Source of the DNA: Clostridiaceae bacterium
Lineage (GTDB): Bacteria; Bacillota; Clostridia; Peptostreptococcales; Tindalliaceae
Length of the DNA: 64,000 bases
Assembly (NCBI GenBank): GCA_011390155.1
Contig: JAABSW010000005.1
Span: 1-64,000 of the forward strand
Direction: 5' to 3'
Position numbers and translations under genes: made by a program. Positions 63,413-64,000 of this stretch are shown one piece after another. Position 1 is the first letter of the stretch; every line of letters begins with the position of its first letter. The notes beneath the pieces were generated by a model. It saw nothing but the letters and a program-made list of their open reading frames with translations. It was not told the DNA's origin and ran no database searches.

Positions 63413-64000
63413 TTTTCCAGAAAGTAGCTCTTTCGTTTAATGGCGCTGTCAATACGCTGTTGTGCCAGCTTCATGGCCGCTTCCTGTGTGGTGATGTTTC
63501 CGGCAGCTGCCATTCGGAACACCTGGGTAATGGAGTTGCCAATTCCGGCTACCTGACCATAGGCTCTCTCCCGATGATACCCAATGAATTGATGAGAATT
63601 ATTGATGACACCGCCGGCACTCATGATAAAATCGACAGCGTAGGCGATACCAGCTTCTTTCAACATGGCTGCATGACGCTCTTCATCTGCCAGCTGGTTA
63701 TTGGCAGAACCTGCCACCAATTTGCATTTTAGCCGTGGAATGGTGTCATCATTCAAGATACCGCCCAGTGCACATGGTGAAAAGATATCTACGTCTTGGT
63801 CATAAATATCATCCGGTTTGACAACTTCCACGGGCAATTTATTGCTCAATGCTTTTACAGCATCTTCATTCACATCGGAGATAATCACCTGGACTCCTTC
63901 GTCCACCAGGTATTTGGCTAAAACAGAGCCGATGTTGCCGATACCCTGGATGGATACTTTTTTTCCTTTCAGAGACGCATCTTCAAAAACCTCCCGAACA
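63409..64000 (-). CDS. Leucine/phenylalanine/valine-type dehydrogenase (5' end outside window)
   Basis: The frame is open to the window edge, so only the C-terminal part is present. It contains the Rossmann loop IQGIGNIGSVLAKYL, then DVDIFSPCALGGILNDDTI and LVAGSANNQL, which mark the Leu/Phe/Val dehydrogenase group. These enzymes deaminate branched-chain or aromatic amino acids with NAD. Its stop overlaps the MFS start by four bases. Confidence 0.88.
   Translation of the reverse strand, partial: VREVFEDASLKGKKVSIQGIGNIGSVLAKYLVDEGVQVIISDVNEDAVKALSNKLPVEVVKPDDIYDQDVDIFSPCALGGILNDDTIPRLKCKLVAGSANNQLADEERHAAMLKEAGIAYAVDFIMSAGGVINNSHQFIGYHRERAYGQVAGIGNSITQVFRMAAAGNITTQEAAMKLAQQRIDSAIKRKSYFLEK

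Overview
The window looks like chromosomal sequence from an anaerobic, amino-acid-using Gram-positive bacterium of the class Clostridia. Supporting signs are strong Shine-Dalgarno boxes with frequent GTG and TTG starts, two T-box leaders, a lysine riboswitch, an L20-type leader, an E. coli-type thymidine kinase, and a mix of threonine, glutamate, glutamine and diaminopropionate degrading enzymes. A sodium-pumping NQR operon and two potassium-uptake systems suggest a sodium-rich or alkaline habitat; that is inference. Nearly all genes run on the minus strand, and no prophage, insertion sequence or CRISPR array was seen.

Layout. 1-2018: the end of an nqr operon (partial nqrD, nqrE, nqrF). 2024-7072: a lysine/diaminopimelate operon asd-dapA-dapB-dapH-lysC behind a promoter, lysine riboswitch and terminator. 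7087-9661: omega-amidase-like hydrolase, acyltransferase, PilZ protein and a small membrane protein. 9675-14363: argC-argJ-argB-argD with promoter and a candidate arginine-repressor site. 14495-18175: lytic transglycosylase, WG-repeat membrane protein, amidohydrolase and STAS protein. 18189-20442: the tdh-kbl threonine-to-glycine pathway. 20475-24311: a coiled-coil protein, a Cys-rich protein with a candidate sigma-54 promoter, and a sigma-54 activator with its cytosolic histidine kinase. 24351-31801: gdhA, a kinase-like protein, tRNA-Thr(CGT), glutaminase, thymidine kinase, a GH3 lipoprotein and a nitrilase-Nudix fusion.

31804-39678: diaminopropionate ammonia-lyase, tyrS, a ZapA-like protein and pheS-pheT behind a T-box, then an rRNA methyltransferase. 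39753-41815: a KtrA/KtrB-type potassium system. 41929-43378: infC-rpmI-rplT with an L20-type leader; infC probably starts at ATT. 43393-45679: thrS behind a T-box. 45715-48520: trkA-trkH. 48624-52108: SurA-like lipoprotein, C_GCxxG_C_C protein, ATP-grasp enzyme and a TspO-like membrane protein. 52184-58228: MORN protein, B3/B4 protein, diguanylate cyclase, DUF3841, DJ-1/PfpI, DUF697 and RNase HI. 58341-64000: copper-amine-oxidase-like domain protein, CapA-like protein, glyoxalase-like protein, and an operon of a partial leucine-type dehydrogenase, an MFS carrier and a DapA-family lyase.

The most unusual signal is a structured repeat present twice in noncoding DNA, at 52899-53150 (+) and 57558-57681 (-). 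The 73-base cores align without gaps with 58 identities. The closing stem shows a compensatory base-pair change, and several other differences keep pairing only if the RNA is read in one orientation. Copy 1 is followed by a plus-strand terminator although no plus-strand gene precedes it. This may be an undescribed small RNA family or a small mobile element. I could not match it to a known family.
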